Source of the DNA: an uncultured Clostridia bacterium
GTDB lineage: Bacteria > Bacillota > Clostridia > Christensenellales > Aristaeellaceae
Reading direction: 5' to 3'
NCBI GenBank assembly: GCA_947166385.1
Contig: CAMVEB010000005.1
Span: 100,658-164,657 of the forward strand
Length of the DNA stretch: 64,000 nt
The notes under the pieces were generated by a model that was given only the letters and a program-made list of their open reading frames with translations, did no database searches and had not been told where the DNA came from. How positions within the stretch are numbered: position 1 is the stretch's first letter; the number at the start of each line of letters is the position of its first letter. A program made the translations under genes and the position numbers. Of the stretch, positions 32,776 to 42,169 are shown one piece after another.

Positions 32776-33569
32776 CAGACCATCCCTCCCGTAATCAGCT
32801 TCATCAGATCCAGCGCCAGCAGCGCGCCGCCGGCAATCAGGCAGGCAGTCAGAATGGCCTGAGCACCGTGGGATAGGCCGGAGATCATATCACCGCGCAT
32901 CGTATCCTGGACAGCATTGGTCATGGCCAGGCCCGGCACCAGAGGCATCACTGCCCCGGCAATCACCAGCTCAGTCTGGAGAGCAGGCAGAACCAGCACC
33001 AGCAGATTGGGCAGAAGTGCCGTAAACATTCCGCCGATCACAGAGGCTGCCAACCCACGCTTGCGGAAGCGGCTCAGGAACATCTCAATCATCTGAACCA
33101 CCAGTGCGACAACCCCGGAAGCGCCGATAGCCAGCCAGTTTCCGCCGAAGAGTGCTGAAAAGCCGGAAGCGCACAGAAAAGCTGCCGGCAGGCTCCACCA
33201 GCCGGAAAAAGCCCCGGGCATCGCCTTGATTTCCTTCAGTTTTTCCATCGCCTGGGGACAATTCATTTTCCCGGCAGCCACCTGACGGGAAACCTGATTG
33301 GCGGCGTCCACACGGGAAAGATTTCTTCCCAGGCGACGAACCCGCTTGACGCTGGTTTCCAGTTTTCCGTTCTTTCCCCGATAGCTGATAAACAACCCGC
33401 TGGGGACGGCAAAGCTTTCCACCTTGTTCAGGCCGAAGCCGACTCCCATCCGTGTAATGGTTTCCTCCGCGCGGTATGTTTCCCCGCCGTTTTCCATAAT
33501 GATTTCCCCGGCCGTCTGCAGCACTTCCATGCAGGAGGATTCCGGGGGTGTCGTAGCCGGCAGTTTCAT
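32775..33569 (-). CDS. ThrE-type threonine/serine exporter, large subunit (DUF1212)
   Basis: A 264-residue protein with an N-terminal soluble DUF1212 part (MENGGETYRAEETITRMG near 25) and about five membrane helices. It is the other half of the split exporter. ATG 33569 is chosen because AGGTG lies 8 nt upstream and the family homology starts there; the frame is open for another 48 codons. It is the first gene of the pair. Confidence 0.82.
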   Translation of the reverse strand: MKLPATTPPESSCMEVLQTAGEIIMENGGETYRAEETITRMGVGFGLNKVESFAVPSGLFISYRGKNGKLETSVKRVRRLGRNLSRVDAANQVSRQVAAGKMNCPQAMEKLKEIKAMPGAFSGWWSLPAAFLCASGFSALFGGNWLAIGASGVVALVVQMIEMFLSRFRKRGLAASVIGGMFTALLPNLLVLVLPALQTELVIAGAVMPLVPGLAMTNAVQDTMRGDMISGLSHGAQAILTACLIAGGALLALDLMKLITGGMV

Positions 33570-33701
33570 GGTCGCACCTGTTTCAGATAAGATTATCCGG
33601 ACGGATGTCCGACGGACGAATGCATTATAATCCTCCGGAGGGGAAGATTCAATCTTTTGTATTCCGCGACCGCGCAGATCTCTCCGAAGAAACTCAAAAA
33701 C

Positions 33702-33730
33702 TTGTCTTAACAACTTGTGTCTGGTATAAT
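33702..33730 (+). promoter_or_regulatory. Promoter of the GH27 operon
   Basis: TTGTCT (33702-33707), 17 bases, TATAAT (33725-33730). The start codon is 34 bases downstream. Confidence 0.75.
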
Positions 33731-33763
33731 ACCGGGGTTGATTGTGCAGGAGGGAGGATACCG

Positions 33764-35011
33764 ATGATCGCTCAGACGCCGCCCATGGGCTGGAACAGCT
33801 GGGACTGTTACGGAGCTGCTGTGACAGAGGACATTGTCCTGAAAAATGCGGACTATATGGCTGCCCACCTGAAGCCTTTTGGCTGGGAATATGTTGTGGT
33901 GGATATTCAATGGTCCCGGGCCAACGCCCAGGATCATTCCTACGAGCCCTTTGCCGAGCTGACCATGGATGAGTACGGTCGGCTGACCCCGGCGGTCAAC
34001 CGCTTCCCCAGTGCGAAAGGCGGAGCCGGTTTTCGCCCGCTGGCAGATTATGTGCATTCCCTGGGGCTGAAGTTCGGCATCCACATCATGCGCGGCCTGC
34101 CCCGCATGGCCGCGCATCGCCGTCTGCCCGTCGCGGACAGTTCCTGTTTCTGCCATTTGGCGGCGGATGCCCATTCCATCTGCGCCTGGAATCCGGATAT
34201 GTACGGCCTCCGGTGTAACACGCCGGACGCGAAAGCCTACTACGACAGCATATTCCGGCTCTATGCCGCCTGGGGCGTGGATTTTGTGAAATGCGACGAT
34301 ATCGCCCGGGAGTATCCCCATTGCCGGAAGGAAATCGAGCTGATCTCCGGAGCCTGCAGAAACTGCGGCCGGGAAATCGTGCTGAGCCTGTCCCCCGGTC
34401 CCGCCCCGCTGGAGCAGGCGGAACACCTGAAGCAGTATGCGAACATGTGGCGCATCACGGATGACTTCTGGGATGACTGGTCCCTGCTGAAAGCCATGTT
34501 TGAGCGGGCAGAGAAGTGGTGTATCCATGCCGGTCCGGGGCACTGGCCGGACGCGGACATGCTCCCCCTCGGCGCCCTGCGTCAGTGCGAGGATCCGGAA
34601 AGCAGATCGCGTTTCACCCCGGCAGAACAGCGCACTATGATGACCCTCTGGTGCATCATGCGTTCCCCGCTGATGATCGGAGGAGAACTGACCAAGAATG
34701 ATGAGGCCACGCTGTCGCTGCTGACAAACGGTGATGTTCTGGGCATGCTGAAAGACAGCTTCTGCGCACGCCCGCTCCGTACCCTGCCGGAGGAAAGCGC
34801 CTGGCTGGCGCCCCGGCGGGACGGCCGGGGATTCTATGCCGCGCTGTTCAACTTGTCCGACCGGAAGCGTACCGTTTCCCTCTCCGCGGAGGACGCGGAA
34901 TGCGCTGCCCTTTCCGGCCGGGAGCTCTGGTCCGGAAAACCGGTCCGGAAAACCGGTGTCCTGCATGCCGCCCTGGCGCCCCATGACGCCGCGGTTTATC
35001 TTCTGAAGTAA
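33764..35011 (+). CDS. Glycoside hydrolase family 27 (alpha-galactosidase type)
   Basis: A 415-residue enzyme without signal peptide. It opens with PPMGWNSWDCYG, the hallmark of GH27. The barrel nucleophile segment is VDFVKCDDIAR near 165 and the acid/base segment is WRITDDFWDDW near 225. GHWPDADMLPLG near 260 and the C-terminal beta-domain follow. It probably cleaves alpha-galactose or a related alpha-linked sugar inside the cell. The KCDDIA form differs from the common KYDNC, so arabinopyranosidase or N-acetylgalactosaminidase activity is possible. ATG 33764 has AGGAGGGAGG upstream; the longer frame overlaps the promoter. Confidence 0.87.
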   Translation: MIAQTPPMGWNSWDCYGAAVTEDIVLKNADYMAAHLKPFGWEYVVVDIQWSRANAQDHSYEPFAELTMDEYGRLTPAVNRFPSAKGGAGFRPLADYVHSLGLKFGIHIMRGLPRMAAHRRLPVADSSCFCHLAADAHSICAWNPDMYGLRCNTPDAKAYYDSIFRLYAAWGVDFVKCDDIAREYPHCRKEIELISGACRNCGREIVLSLSPGPAPLEQAEHLKQYANMWRITDDFWDDWSLLKAMFERAEKWCIHAGPGHWPDADMLPLGALRQCEDPESRSRFTPAEQRTMMTLWCIMRSPLMIGGELTKNDEATLSLLTNGDVLGMLKDSFCARPLRTLPEESAWLAPRRDGRGFYAALFNLSDRKRTVSLSAEDAECAALSGRELWSGKPVRKTGVLHAALAPHDAAVYLLK

Positions 35012-35024
35012 AGGGTTTTGATCC

Positions 35025-36566
35025 ATGAAACGATATGTCTGGATACTCTTAGGATTGCTGGCTCTGCTTTTCGTCTCCTCTGCGCTGGGGGAAACATCCA
35101 TTACGTTCACCCCCGAACAGCCGCGCCTGGGAGACTATGTGGATGTAATCGTAACGCCTGGACGGGATCAACCGGAAAGCATTGCCTGGGCCCTTCTCTG
35201 TGACGGAGAGGAAATCTTTTCCGGCAAACCGGAAACCCATCTCACCGCTTCCTTCCGTCCCCGCCGCGAAGGCACCTATACACTCAGCGTCACCCTGGGA
35301 TATGGCAAAAAAGATACGGAAACTGCAGAGATCTCCGTGCCCGTTTCCGGGATCGCCCCGGCTCAGGAAAGCCGGGAAGTCCTGTACAGTCAGAAAGATG
35401 GCTGGTGGGCTGACAAGGTATACTCCAAGAAGCACAAGCGATCCGTTCAGAAATCCGGCTGCGCGCTGTTTGCCCTGAGCCACGCCCTGCAGCGCATGGG
35501 AATTTCGGACCCTTCCGTGATCCCGGATGCCCTGGCTGCCACCTATTCCCGCTTCTACATCAATGAGCGCGGAACCGACAATGAAGGGCTGATCCGACAG
35601 GCCTCCCTGGACTATGATTTTGTCACGCAAAACGACCTCATTGAAAGCGAGAAGGAAATCGCCACCTGCCTGAAGCGCGGGGATCTCTTTTCCTTCAGCA
35701 TCGTGATCGGCCATATCGCCCTGGCAGACGGGCTCAGCGAAGACGGTACCAAGGTGCACATCGTCGACAGTGCTGCCAGTGCCACCTATGAACGGATCAA
35801 CAAGTATAAGATCAAGGGTCATATTTACTACCGCGCAGAGGACGGAACCTTCATCGAGGCCGTGAATCCTGAAGATCTTCCCGGCATCCGGTGGTTCTTT
35901 GAAACCGGAGAGTACAGCGGAATGGAATACTGGATGGATCTGTCCTACTGTGCCTGGCGGGGCATGCGCCTGATCCGGAGTCCCTGGCTCAAAGCCAACC
36001 TGGGAGACGGGCTGAAAGGCGTCATACCGGAATATGCGGGTGCCCTGATCACCAAGGTTGTCCGGGATGAAAACGCTGTCCGAGTTCCTACGCGCGATCT
36101 GCGCCTGGGAAACGCGGAGGCCGGAGCGCCTCAGATCGCCCTGATTACCGCAAAGAAAGGTACACGCCTCCTGGACGGAAACGGGAAAGCTCTTTCCGGC
36201 GCCAAACGCATTCCCTATGGCAGCATGGTGCTGCTGCTGGAAAACGACAGGGACCTCCTGTATGCCTGGTGGGACGGAAGCTTCGGCTTCCTCGCCCGGA
36301 AAGACACCGAACTCCTGAGCTCCATGGAAGACTTTGAAACCGGTCTCATCTCCGTGAACGGAAAAACATCCGGTTCCGTAGAGGTGACCGTCCATATGAA
36401 CCCGAAGGCGGACAGCAAAAAAACAACCGCCTGGAAACCCGGTACGCCGGTCGCGGTCGCAGACCGGCAGGGAGAATTTCTGCTGCTGGAAGGCAAAGGC
36501 ATCCGCGGCTGGGTTCATGAAAAGTATTACACGCCGGACACCGGCAAACCATCCACTGAAGATTGA
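35025..36566 (+). CDS. Secreted C39-like cysteine peptidase with C-terminal SH3-like region
   Basis: A 513-residue exported protein: signal peptide (residues 1-22), an Ig-like domain to about 110, a C39-like papain-fold domain and one or more SH3-like modules at the end (GIRGWVHEKYY). In the middle domain SGCALFALSHALQRMG near 145 provides the cysteine, GHIALADG near 232 the histidine and KVHIVDSA the aspartate. It could process a wall or secreted peptide. It lies 13 bases after the GH27 gene and before an HTH regulator. Confidence 0.72.
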   Translation: MKRYVWILLGLLALLFVSSALGETSITFTPEQPRLGDYVDVIVTPGRDQPESIAWALLCDGEEIFSGKPETHLTASFRPRREGTYTLSVTLGYGKKDTETAEISVPVSGIAPAQESREVLYSQKDGWWADKVYSKKHKRSVQKSGCALFALSHALQRMGISDPSVIPDALAATYSRFYINERGTDNEGLIRQASLDYDFVTQNDLIESEKEIATCLKRGDLFSFSIVIGHIALADGLSEDGTKVHIVDSAASATYERINKYKIKGHIYYRAEDGTFIEAVNPEDLPGIRWFFETGEYSGMEYWMDLSYCAWRGMRLIRSPWLKANLGDGLKGVIPEYAGALITKVVRDENAVRVPTRDLRLGNAEAGAPQIALITAKKGTRLLDGNGKALSGAKRIPYGSMVLLLENDRDLLYAWWDGSFGFLARKDTELLSSMEDFETGLISVNGKTSGSVEVTVHMNPKADSKKTTAWKPGTPVAVADRQGEFLLLEGKGIRGWVHEKYYTPDTGKPSTED

Positions 36567-36587
36567 GAAACGGAAGGAGAAACAGCA

Positions 36588-37079
36588 ATGGGCAGAAAAT
36601 CCACGAAAGAAAACAAATCCATCTGGCAGACAACCCGGGAAAACCTGGGACTTACCCGGGAGAAGGCCGGTGAACTGATCCCCGGTTTTTCGCCGGAGCG
36701 CATTGAGAAAATCGAAAACGGCCGTACCCAGATCCAGCCGGAGGATGTCATGCTGTTAGCGGAATACTACAAATCTCCTTCCCTGCGCAATTACTACTGC
36801 GTCAATGAGTGCCCCATCGGGCAGGCTCATGCGCTGCGGACAGAATCCAAGGAACTGGGACAGATCGCCGTAGAGACGCTGAACGCCATCAACAAACTGT
36901 CCCGCAGTAAAGACCGGCTGCTGGAAATCGTGGAGGACGGGGAAGTCCAGAGCGATGAAATCGCCGATTTTGTCGAGATCAAAACGACACTGGACAAAAT
37001 CGCCCTGAGCGTTTCCAACCTGCAGTTGTGGGTAGATGAACAGATTGCCGCCGGCAAGCTGACCCATCCGGGAAGATAA
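36588..37079 (+). CDS. XRE-family helix-turn-helix regulator
   Basis: A 163-residue protein with an N-terminal Cro/C1-type HTH (NLGLTREKAGELIPGFSPER near 18-37, then IEKIENGRTQIQPEDV). A Cys-containing linker (YYCVNECPIG near 65) and a helical C-terminal half follow. It probably binds DNA as a dimer. GGAAGGAG is 8 nt before the ATG. It is the third gene after GH27 and C39-like, and may regulate that operon. Confidence 0.8.
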   Translation: MGRKSTKENKSIWQTTRENLGLTREKAGELIPGFSPERIEKIENGRTQIQPEDVMLLAEYYKSPSLRNYYCVNECPIGQAHALRTESKELGQIAVETLNAINKLSRSKDRLLEIVEDGEVQSDEIADFVEIKTTLDKIALSVSNLQLWVDEQIAAGKLTHPGR

Positions 37080-37112
37080 TCCATATTCATCAAAAATGTA
37101 CAAAAAATAATC

Positions 37113-37141
37113 TTGAACTTTGAAATAAAGAGGATTATATT
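37113..37141 (+). promoter_or_regulatory. Promoter of the CofE-like gene
   Basis: TTGAAC (37113-37118), 17 bases, TATATT (37136-37141), 48 bases before the start codon. Confidence 0.8.
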
Positions 37142-37189
37142 TTCGCATGTGGGTTTCCGGCAAGGAACCCCCGGAAAGGAATCATCAGC

Positions 37190-38392
37190 ATGGAAAAGAG
37201 CACCAGAAGAGTAGGCACCGTATCCCGCGGCATCCGCTGCCCGATCATCCGTCAGGGAGATGACCTGGCCGCCATCGTGACTGAAAGCGTCCTGCTGGCC
37301 GCCGAAGAAGACGGTTTTTCCCTGCATGACCGGGATGTCATTTCGATCACCGAATCCATCGTCGCCCGTTCCCAGGGCAACTACGCTTCCGTGCAGGATA
37401 TTGCCGCTGACGTGCGGGCCAAGTGCGGTGGCGGAACGGTTGGCGTAATCTTCCCGATCCTCAGCCGCAACCGTTTCGCGATCTGCCTGAAAGGGATCGC
37501 GATGGGAGCGAGAAAGATTGTGCTGATGCTCTCCTACCCGTCCGATGAGGTCGGCAATGAACTGGTCAGCCTGGACAAGGTCGACGAAGCCGGCATCAAT
37601 CCCTATTCGGATATTCTCTCTCTGAAGCAGTACAGGGACCTGTTCGGTGAAAACAAGCATGAGTTCACAGGCGTGGATTATGTGGCTTATTATACAGAAG
37701 TCATTGAGAACGCCGGCGCGGAAGTCGAAATCATTTTTGCCAACCAGCCGAAGGCTATCCTGGATTATACCGATACCGTCATCACCTGCGACATCCACAC
37801 CCGCGCCCGCACCAAGCGGATCCTGAAAGCCGCCGGCGCGAAAGTGGTTCTCGGCCTGGATGATATCCTGAATGCTCCCGTGAACGGCAGCGGCTGCAAT
37901 GAAAAATACGGTCTCCTGGGCTCCAACAAGAGCACGGAAGACACCGTCAAGCTCTTCCCCCGGGAATGCCTTCCCCTCGTGGAGGATGTCCAGAGCCGTA
38001 TCCTGAAAGCCACCGGAAAGCATGTGGAAGTCATGGTATACGGGGACGGCGCCTTCAAGGATCCCAAGGGCAAGATCTGGGAACTGGCAGACCCGGTGGT
38101 TTCACCTGCCCATACCTCCGGCCTGATCGGCACACCCAACGAGCTCAAGCTCAAATACCTGGCGGATAACGACTTCGCCCACCTCAGCGGCGAGGAGCTG
38201 AAAAAGGCGATCGAAACCAGCATCCGGGCCAAGGACGGCAACCTGAAGGGTCAGATGGTTTCCGAAGGAACCACCCCCCGCCAGCTGACCGATCTGATCG
38301 GATCCCTGTGCGACCTGACCAGCGGCTCCGGCGACAAAGGAACGCCCGTTGTCCTGGTTCAGGGATATTTCGATAATTATACCAACGACTGA
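37190..38392 (+). CDS. CofE-like coenzyme F420-0:L-glutamate ligase family protein
   Basis: A 400-residue protein of the F420 ligase family. RQGDDLAAIVTESVL near 21, VISITESIVARSQGNY near 47 and GTVGVIFPILSRNRFAI near 82 match its front half. In F420-making organisms CofE adds glutamate to F420-0. No other F420 gene is seen in this window and clostridia generally lack F420, so the substrate here is probably something else. It is a single-gene transcript with its own promoter and terminator. Confidence 0.75.
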   Translation: MEKSTRRVGTVSRGIRCPIIRQGDDLAAIVTESVLLAAEEDGFSLHDRDVISITESIVARSQGNYASVQDIAADVRAKCGGGTVGVIFPILSRNRFAICLKGIAMGARKIVLMLSYPSDEVGNELVSLDKVDEAGINPYSDILSLKQYRDLFGENKHEFTGVDYVAYYTEVIENAGAEVEIIFANQPKAILDYTDTVITCDIHTRARTKRILKAAGAKVVLGLDDILNAPVNGSGCNEKYGLLGSNKSTEDTVKLFPRECLPLVEDVQSRILKATGKHVEVMVYGDGAFKDPKGKIWELADPVVSPAHTSGLIGTPNELKLKYLADNDFAHLSGEELKKAIETSIRAKDGNLKGQMVSEGTTPRQLTDLIGSLCDLTSGSGDKGTPVVLVQGYFDNYTND

Positions 38393-38408
38393 CCGAATCC
38401 ACGAAGAA

Positions 38409-38437
38409 AAGATCCCGCCGGTTTCCGGCGGGATCTT
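38409..38437. terminator. Bidirectional terminator between convergent genes
   Basis: A perfect 13-bp stem with arms AAGATCCCGCCGG and CCGGCGGGATCTT around TTT. The plus side continues TCGTTTGT and the minus side TTCTTCG. It serves the CofE-like gene and the ispH-rpsA fusion, which meet here. Confidence 0.85.
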
Positions 38438-38452
38438 CGTTTGTCCCTGTGA

Positions 38453-40516
38453 TTATTCCTCGGTTTTCTCTCCGGCTTTTTCCTCGGCGGCAGCTTCCAC
38501 TACTTCTTCCACCGCTTCCGCGAACTTCTCGGCTACCTGGTCGTCACTGGCTACGACTTCATATTCCGCTTCGGAAACAGGAGCCGCTTCCTCTTCCGCG
38601 GCAGCGGGAACTTCGGGTTCCAGCACCTGGCGGATGCTCAGGCTGATGCGCTTCTTTTCCGGATCCACGCCCAGCACCTTCACCTTGACTTCCTCGCCGA
38701 CCTTCACAGCGTCTTCCACCTTGGCTACGCGGGTCGTCGCACACTGGCTGATATGAACCAGGCCGTCCAGACCGGGTTCCAGCTCGACAAATGCGCCGAA
38801 ATCGGTGATCCGGACTACTTTGCCGTCCACAATCGCGCCTTCGGGATACTTTTCCGCCGCCTGATCCCACGGATGGGGCTGCAGCTGCTTATAGCCCAGC
38901 TGGATACGTTCCTTTTCGCGATCCAGGGACAGGACCTTTACATCCACTTCCTGATTGGGTTTGACAACCTCACTGGGGTGCTTGATACGACCCCAGCTCA
39001 GGTCCGTAATATGGATGAGGCCGTCCACACCACCGACATCCACAAACGCGCCGAAATCAGTCAGCCGACGGACGATTCCGTGAATGACGATGCCTTCTTC
39101 CAGCTTCTCCCAGGCTTCCTTTTTCTTTGCAGCCGCTTCTTCCGCCACAACGGTCTTCCGGCTGGCAACGACACGCTTCTTCTGCTTGTCGACTTCAATA
39201 ATCTTCAGCTTCATCGGTTTACCGACAAAGTCCGCGATCTTTTCCACATAGCGCTGGCTCAGCTGGCTCGCCGGGACGAAAGCCCGGACACCGCCGATAT
39301 CGGCAATCAGACCGCCTTTGACAGCTTCCTTGCCGACAGCTTCCACATACTCGCCCGCTTCATTCTTTTCCATCAGGGCGTCCCACGCCTTGCGGTTGAC
39401 GATGTTGCGCTGGCTCAGCAGCACATTTCCCTCGCCATCGTTCACTTTGACGACTTCGACCTCAATCTCATCGTCCAGTTTGACATCCTGATCAACCAGA
39501 TCGGCGCGCTTAATCAGCCCGTCAGCCTTGTATCCGATGCTGACACAGACTTCTTCATCGGTGATCTGCACCACTTTTCCGGTCAACGTCTGTCCGGGCC
39601 GGATCCTCACCAGAGTAGATTCGACTTCTGCCATGAAGTCATTGTGGTTTTCCTCCTCCGCGGTAGGGGTCAGGTCCTTGTTCTCCATGTCGCTCATGCG
39701 TGTGACAACCTCCTTAAGTGAATCCGTCGGAGTAGACGCTCCGGCGGTGATCCCAATCATCTCGGAATCTGTATTTGCAAAGGCGGGCGGTATCTCCGCC
39801 GCACTCTCCACCAGGATTGTTCTTCCGCACCTGCCTGCGCAGATGTCGAAAAGCTTTCGGGTATTTGCGCTGTTCCGCCCTCCCACGACAATCATCGCGT
39901 CCGCCCGGGAGGCCAGTTCCGCGGCCTCTTTCTGCCGGATCTCCGTCGCGCTACAGATGGTGCAGAACGCGTCCAGCTGCCGGATCCGGCGTTTCAGAAC
40001 GCTGAGTACCGCGTCCCATTTCTCAGGGGGATACGTGGTCTGGCAGACCGCGGCCGCGTGTTCCGTTTCCGGCAGACGCTCTGCCTCTTCCGGTGCAGCC
40101 ACATAGTACACTTCTCCGAGCGCCCAGCCTGCTGTCCCCCGGACCTCGGGGTGCTCCTGCTCCCCGACCAGAATCACCGGCATTCCGTTCCGGGACGCTT
40201 CCTCCACGATGCGGTGCATTCTGCTGACGAAGGGGCAGGTCAGATCCAGAATCTCGTTTCCGGCTGCCTGTAGCTCTTCCATGACCCGGCGGGCTACCCC
40301 GTGGCTGCGGATCAGCACCCGGCGGCCTTCCGCCTCCTCCGCGCTGCGGACGGACTTCAGCCCTTTTGCCTCCAGATCTGCGACCACGGCGGGATTGTGG
40401 ATCAGATCCCCCAGCGTACAGGAAGGAACCCCATCCTGCACAGCCTTTTCAGCCATCTCCACAGCGCGCCTGACTCCCATGCAGAAACCGGCATGAGCCG
40501 CTACCTGAACAGGCAT
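38453..40516 (-). CDS. ispH-rpsA: IspH-ribosomal protein S1 fusion (bifunctional HMBPP reductase / S1)
   Basis: A 687-residue fusion. Residues 1-280 are 4-hydroxy-3-methylbut-2-enyl diphosphate reductase, the last enzyme of the MEP isoprenoid path; its [4Fe-4S] cysteines are at HAGFCMG near 12, LTCPFV near 94 and CTICSAT near 185. Residues about 310-650 hold four S1 RNA-binding domains (for example [22 protein letters not shown]). The tail is acidic. This fusion is known from clostridia. It links isoprenoid synthesis to a translation protein in one chain. GAGAGG lies before the ATG. Confidence 0.95.
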   Translation of the reverse strand: MPVQVAAHAGFCMGVRRAVEMAEKAVQDGVPSCTLGDLIHNPAVVADLEAKGLKSVRSAEEAEGRRVLIRSHGVARRVMEELQAAGNEILDLTCPFVSRMHRIVEEASRNGMPVILVGEQEHPEVRGTAGWALGEVYYVAAPEEAERLPETEHAAAVCQTTYPPEKWDAVLSVLKRRIRQLDAFCTICSATEIRQKEAAELASRADAMIVVGGRNSANTRKLFDICAGRCGRTILVESAAEIPPAFANTDSEMIGITAGASTPTDSLKEVVTRMSDMENKDLTPTAEEENHNDFMAEVESTLVRIRPGQTLTGKVVQITDEEVCVSIGYKADGLIKRADLVDQDVKLDDEIEVEVVKVNDGEGNVLLSQRNIVNRKAWDALMEKNEAGEYVEAVGKEAVKGGLIADIGGVRAFVPASQLSQRYVEKIADFVGKPMKLKIIEVDKQKKRVVASRKTVVAEEAAAKKKEAWEKLEEGIVIHGIVRRLTDFGAFVDVGGVDGLIHITDLSWGRIKHPSEVVKPNQEVDVKVLSLDREKERIQLGYKQLQPHPWDQAAEKYPEGAIVDGKVVRITDFGAFVELEPGLDGLVHISQCATTRVAKVEDAVKVGEEVKVKVLGVDPEKKRISLSIRQVLEPEVPAAAEEEAAPVSEAEYEVVASDDQVAEKFAEAVEEVVEAAAEEKAGEKTEE

Positions 40517-40548
40517 AAACGGTATCCTCTCATCCTAAATACGCTACA

Positions 40549-40576
40549 TTCATAATTATTTTCTATTCTCCTTCAA
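40549..40576 (-). promoter_or_regulatory. Candidate promoter of ispH-rpsA
   Basis: On the minus strand TTGAAG (40571-40576), 16 bases, TATGAA (40549-40554), 33 bases before the start codon. Confidence 0.5.
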
Positions 40577-40619
40577 AAAATCCTGCAAGAAAATAAAATT
40601 TTTTTGTTTTTCTTTCGGA

Positions 40620-41267
40620 TCAGGATTTTCCCGGCTTTTCCAGGCCCCGGATTATCTGCCGGAAAGTTTCCCGGAAGCGTTCGTTCATCTGCTCGCAGGT
40701 TTCCATGTTGATCCCCTGTTCCAGCAGATCGTCATACGCGATCGGTTCGCCGACATGCAGACCTGTCCGCCGGAAAAAGGCCAGCTTCCGATCCAGGTAT
40801 ACCGGAACAATCGGAGCCTTGGTCCGCATGGCGATCAGGGATGCGCCGCTCTCAATCTGTTCCATCTGACCCTCGTGATGGCGGGTCCCCTCCGGGAAAA
40901 TCAGCAGGATTTTCTTCAGCTTTACCGCCTTCATACAGTTTCGCATGGCGGCCATATCCGAATTGTGCCGATCCACCAGGATACAGTGCGCGCGGGTTAA
41001 AAGCCTCTCAAGCAACCGGTTTTTCGCCAGCTCTTTCTTCCCCAGAAAGACAATCTGCCTTTTGGGGATAAACACCGCGATCGCCACCGGATCCAGTGCG
41101 TGCAGATGGTTGGAAATCAGCACATACGGCGCATCCGCCGCCAGCCGTTCCGGATGGTCGCAGGTCACCGGCATCAGAGTATGGAAAACGATCTTGGCCA
41201 GGCCGCGGAGCACCTCATACAGGACGCTCCGTTTTTCTGTAACAGGCTCAAGTTTTCTTTCACCCAT
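40620..41267 (-). CDS. plsC: 1-acyl-sn-glycerol-3-phosphate acyltransferase
   Basis: A 215-residue membrane-associated acyltransferase. The catalytic motif is ISNHLHALDPVAI near 52 (NHxxxxD) and the substrate motif FPEGTRHHEG lies near 122. It makes phosphatidic acid for phospholipids. ATG 41267 is chosen for GGAGG 8 nt upstream and overlaps the cmk stop by 8 bases; the frame extends 16 codons more inside cmk. The cmk-plsC-ispH-rpsA order is typical of clostridial genomes. Confidence 0.9.
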   Translation of the reverse strand: MGERKLEPVTEKRSVLYEVLRGLAKIVFHTLMPVTCDHPERLAADAPYVLISNHLHALDPVAIAVFIPKRQIVFLGKKELAKNRLLERLLTRAHCILVDRHNSDMAAMRNCMKAVKLKKILLIFPEGTRHHEGQMEQIESGASLIAMRTKAPIVPVYLDRKLAFFRRTGLHVGEPIAYDDLLEQGINMETCEQMNERFRETFRQIIRGLEKPGKS

Positions 41268-41931
41268 GGCGTTTTTCCTCCACAATCTGAAGAATGGTTT
41301 CCACCGTCTCATCAAAAGTCAGGTCCGTGGAGTCCACCAGCACAGCATCAGGAGCCCGTCGAAGAGGTTCCACCGGGCGGTTCATATCCTGCTCATCCCG
41401 TTCCTTCAGCGCCTGCAGCACTTCCTCAAAAGGCGTTTCCTGCCCTTTCTCCTTCATCTCCAGCCAGCGGCGCCGGGCGCGTTCCTCCTGTGCTGCGGTC
41501 AGGAAGATCTTTGCCGTGGCATTTGGAAGGACAGTGGTGCAGATGTCCCGCCCATCCACCAGCATATCCGTCTCCGCAGCCAGCTGTTGCTGGATCCGGA
41601 CCATTTCCTTTCGGACTTCGGCATACCGGCTGACGGTAGAAGCTGCCATACTGACCTCAGGCGACCGAATCAGCCCGGTTACATCTTCTCCCTGAACAAA
41701 GGTATGCTGCCCGTCCTCCCGATGGCATACGGAAACCCCCAGGTTCCGGCAGGTCGCCACCACTTTCTCCTCGTCCTGCGGATCCGTTCCGTCCCGGAGC
41801 ACCTTCAGCCCCAGGGCGCGGTACATAGCGCCTGTATCCAGATGCAGAATGCCCAGCCGACGGGCAACCTCGTCGGAAATCGAGGATTTCCCTGCGCTGA
41901 CCGGGCCGTCAATTGCGATATTCAGTCTCAT
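41260..41931 (-). CDS. cmk: Cytidylate kinase
   Basis: A 223-residue CMP/dCMP kinase. The P-loop is DGPVSAGKSSISDEVA near 8, and LHLDTGAMYRALGL near 33 and VDGRDICTTVLPNA near 147 are family motifs. It recycles CMP to CDP. It has a promoter (TTGGAC, 18 bases, TATAAT at 41966-41971) and is the first gene before plsC and ispH-rpsA. GGGAGG lies 8 nt before the ATG. Confidence 0.95.
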   Translation of the reverse strand: MRLNIAIDGPVSAGKSSISDEVARRLGILHLDTGAMYRALGLKVLRDGTDPQDEEKVVATCRNLGVSVCHREDGQHTFVQGEDVTGLIRSPEVSMAASTVSRYAEVRKEMVRIQQQLAAETDMLVDGRDICTTVLPNATAKIFLTAAQEERARRRWLEMKEKGQETPFEEVLQALKERDEQDMNRPVEPLRRAPDAVLVDSTDLTFDETVETILQIVEEKRHG

Positions 41932-41965
41932 CCGAGTGATCCTCCCTGTTTGAAAACTCGCCGGT

Positions 41966-41995
41966 ATTATACACCAATCTGCTCTTACGGTCCAA
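41966..41995 (-). promoter_or_regulatory. Promoter of the cmk operon
   Basis: On the minus strand TTGGAC (41990-41995), an 18-base spacer and TATAAT (41966-41971). Confidence 0.7.
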
Positions 41996-42094
41996 TTTTT
42001 TCACCCATGTTTTCCCTTTTTCGTCTTCTTTCCGGCAACTGGAAACTGCCTGGAACTAGTAAGATCGATTTTTACAATAATCTTTTCTTTTTGC

Positions 42095-42123
42095 TTGACA
42101 GCCCTTCAAACTCATCTTATACT
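42095..42123 (+). promoter_or_regulatory. Promoter of the AbrB-type gene
   Basis: TTGACA (42095-42100), 17 bases, TATACT (42118-42123), about 46 bases before the start codon. A strong consensus sigma-A site. Confidence 0.85.
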
Positions 42124-42169
42124 CCGATTGGTAATGTGTATACAATCACATTCGAAGGAGGTTTTTTCC

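Noticed and set aside
33570..33713. N-terminal extension of the large ThrE-type subunit
   Set aside because: The extra 48 codons overlap the GH27 promoter region and do not resemble the family; ATG 33569 has a ribosome site.
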